DNA of 64,000 nt. Source: an uncultured Verrucomicrobiota bacterium (GTDB lineage: Bacteria > Verrucomicrobiota > Verrucomicrobiia > Limisphaerales > UBA9464). The notes below the pieces were generated by a model, which saw only the letters and a list, made by a program, of their open reading frames with translations, searched no databases and had not been told where the DNA came from. Positions 63,760 through 64,000 of the stretch are shown in pieces. The DNA is taken from assembly GCA_903910585.1 (NCBI GenBank), contig CAIWAH010000066.1:1-64000 (forward strand), read 5' to 3'. How positions within the stretch are numbered: position 1 is the first letter of the stretch; every line of letters begins with the position of its first letter. Both the position numbers and the translations under genes were made by a program.

Positions 63760-64000
63760 ATGACTGCCTTTGTCATACTGCTCGTTGCCGGCCTGATCTG
63801 CTGGCTCGTCGCCCGCGACCGCTCCCAGCGCAATCGAGTGGAGGAACTCCGATGGCGTCAGGATCGCACGGAAGCGGAGCTCGCCCGGCTGCGGCAACGG
63901 CTCGAAGCCGTCGCTGCCAGCCAACCCAACGAGGCTTTGGTGCCCGCCGAACCGGCGGTCTCGCCGGCCATGGCGGCCAAGACGGCGACCGTTTCGCCAC
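63760..64000 (+). CDS. N-terminal part of a membrane protein with coiled coil (3' truncated)
   Basis: The first 80 codons of a gene that leaves the window. ATG 63760 starts a single membrane segment (TAFVILLVAGLICWLVAR), followed by a basic/acidic heptad-like segment (VEELRWRQDRTEAELARLRQRLEAVAAS) and a Pro/Ala linker. Large DUF2339-type membrane proteins start similarly, but the remainder is needed to tell. Confidence 0.55.
   Translation, partial: MTAFVILLVAGLICWLVARDRSQRNRVEELRWRQDRTEAELARLRQRLEAVAASQPNEALVPAEPAVSPAMAAKTATVSP

Overview
The window looks like a high-GC chromosomal segment from a member of the Verrucomicrobiota. This is inferred from gene families, not from a marker-gene tree. 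The clues are an OmcB-like DUF11 protein shared across the PVC group, a PEP-CTERM protein, exported proteins that pair a calcium-loop linker with a 'YxVExSxDLxxW' module, an ECF sigma factor overlapping a kinase-WD40 gene, and a Rho factor with a long Gly/His/Asn-rich N-terminus.

Layout. 1-12.1 kb: the 3' end of dnaJ, a kexin-like exported subtilase, a multi-pass membrane protein, rho, a minus-strand run of adenylating enzyme, proB, small membrane protein and mazG, then an exported LamG/3-keto-disaccharide-hydrolase-like protein, a HAD protein and rpsT. 12.3-26.5 kb: the OmcB-like protein, tRNA-Gly(TCC), pdxA with a SurA-like PPIase, a glycosyltransferase, leuB, lipoate ligase divergent from aceE, and a phoH-ybeY-hypothetical-recO operon followed by a HIT protein. 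26.6-33.4 kb is an accessory stretch: a degenerate subtilase-like protein, an ECF sigma factor overlapping a Ser/Thr kinase-TM-WD40 gene broken by one stop and two frameshifts, a small beta-rich protein, and a trypsin-like protease with an in-frame stop. leuC and a Cys-tailed hypothetical follow.

35.6-46.1 kb is the most interesting part. It is a compact minus-strand nitrate operon: a tetraheme cytochrome, a four-cluster FeS protein, an NrfD-type quinol subunit (with an in-frame TAA), a hydroxylamine-oxidoreductase-like octaheme cytochrome, NapD, NapA and a duplicated tetraheme NapB-like protein. Next to it lie a MOSC protein, a beta-barrel porin and a small cytochrome c. No NrfA is present. 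Two perfect TTGAC-N4-GTCAA palindromes, the form expected for a CRP/FNR-family regulator, sit upstream of the operon and in the porin/cytochrome intergenic region. The simplest reading is periplasmic nitrate reduction by Nap, with nitrite or hydroxylamine handled by the octaheme protein using electrons from a quinol-oxidising Fe-S/NrfD module.

46.4-64 kb: an M16 peptidase, a class IV PLP enzyme, a TPR protein, a sugar-isomerase-like lipoprotein, a beta-lactamase-family hydrolase, exported proteins including one PEP-CTERM protein, an ABC-F ATPase, a DAGK-type lipid kinase, an exported RCC1-repeat protein, enolase, and the 5' end of a membrane protein. Three genes carry single in-frame stops (TGA, TAG, TAA) and one also has two homopolymer frameshifts, so sequence error and real gene decay both remain possible.
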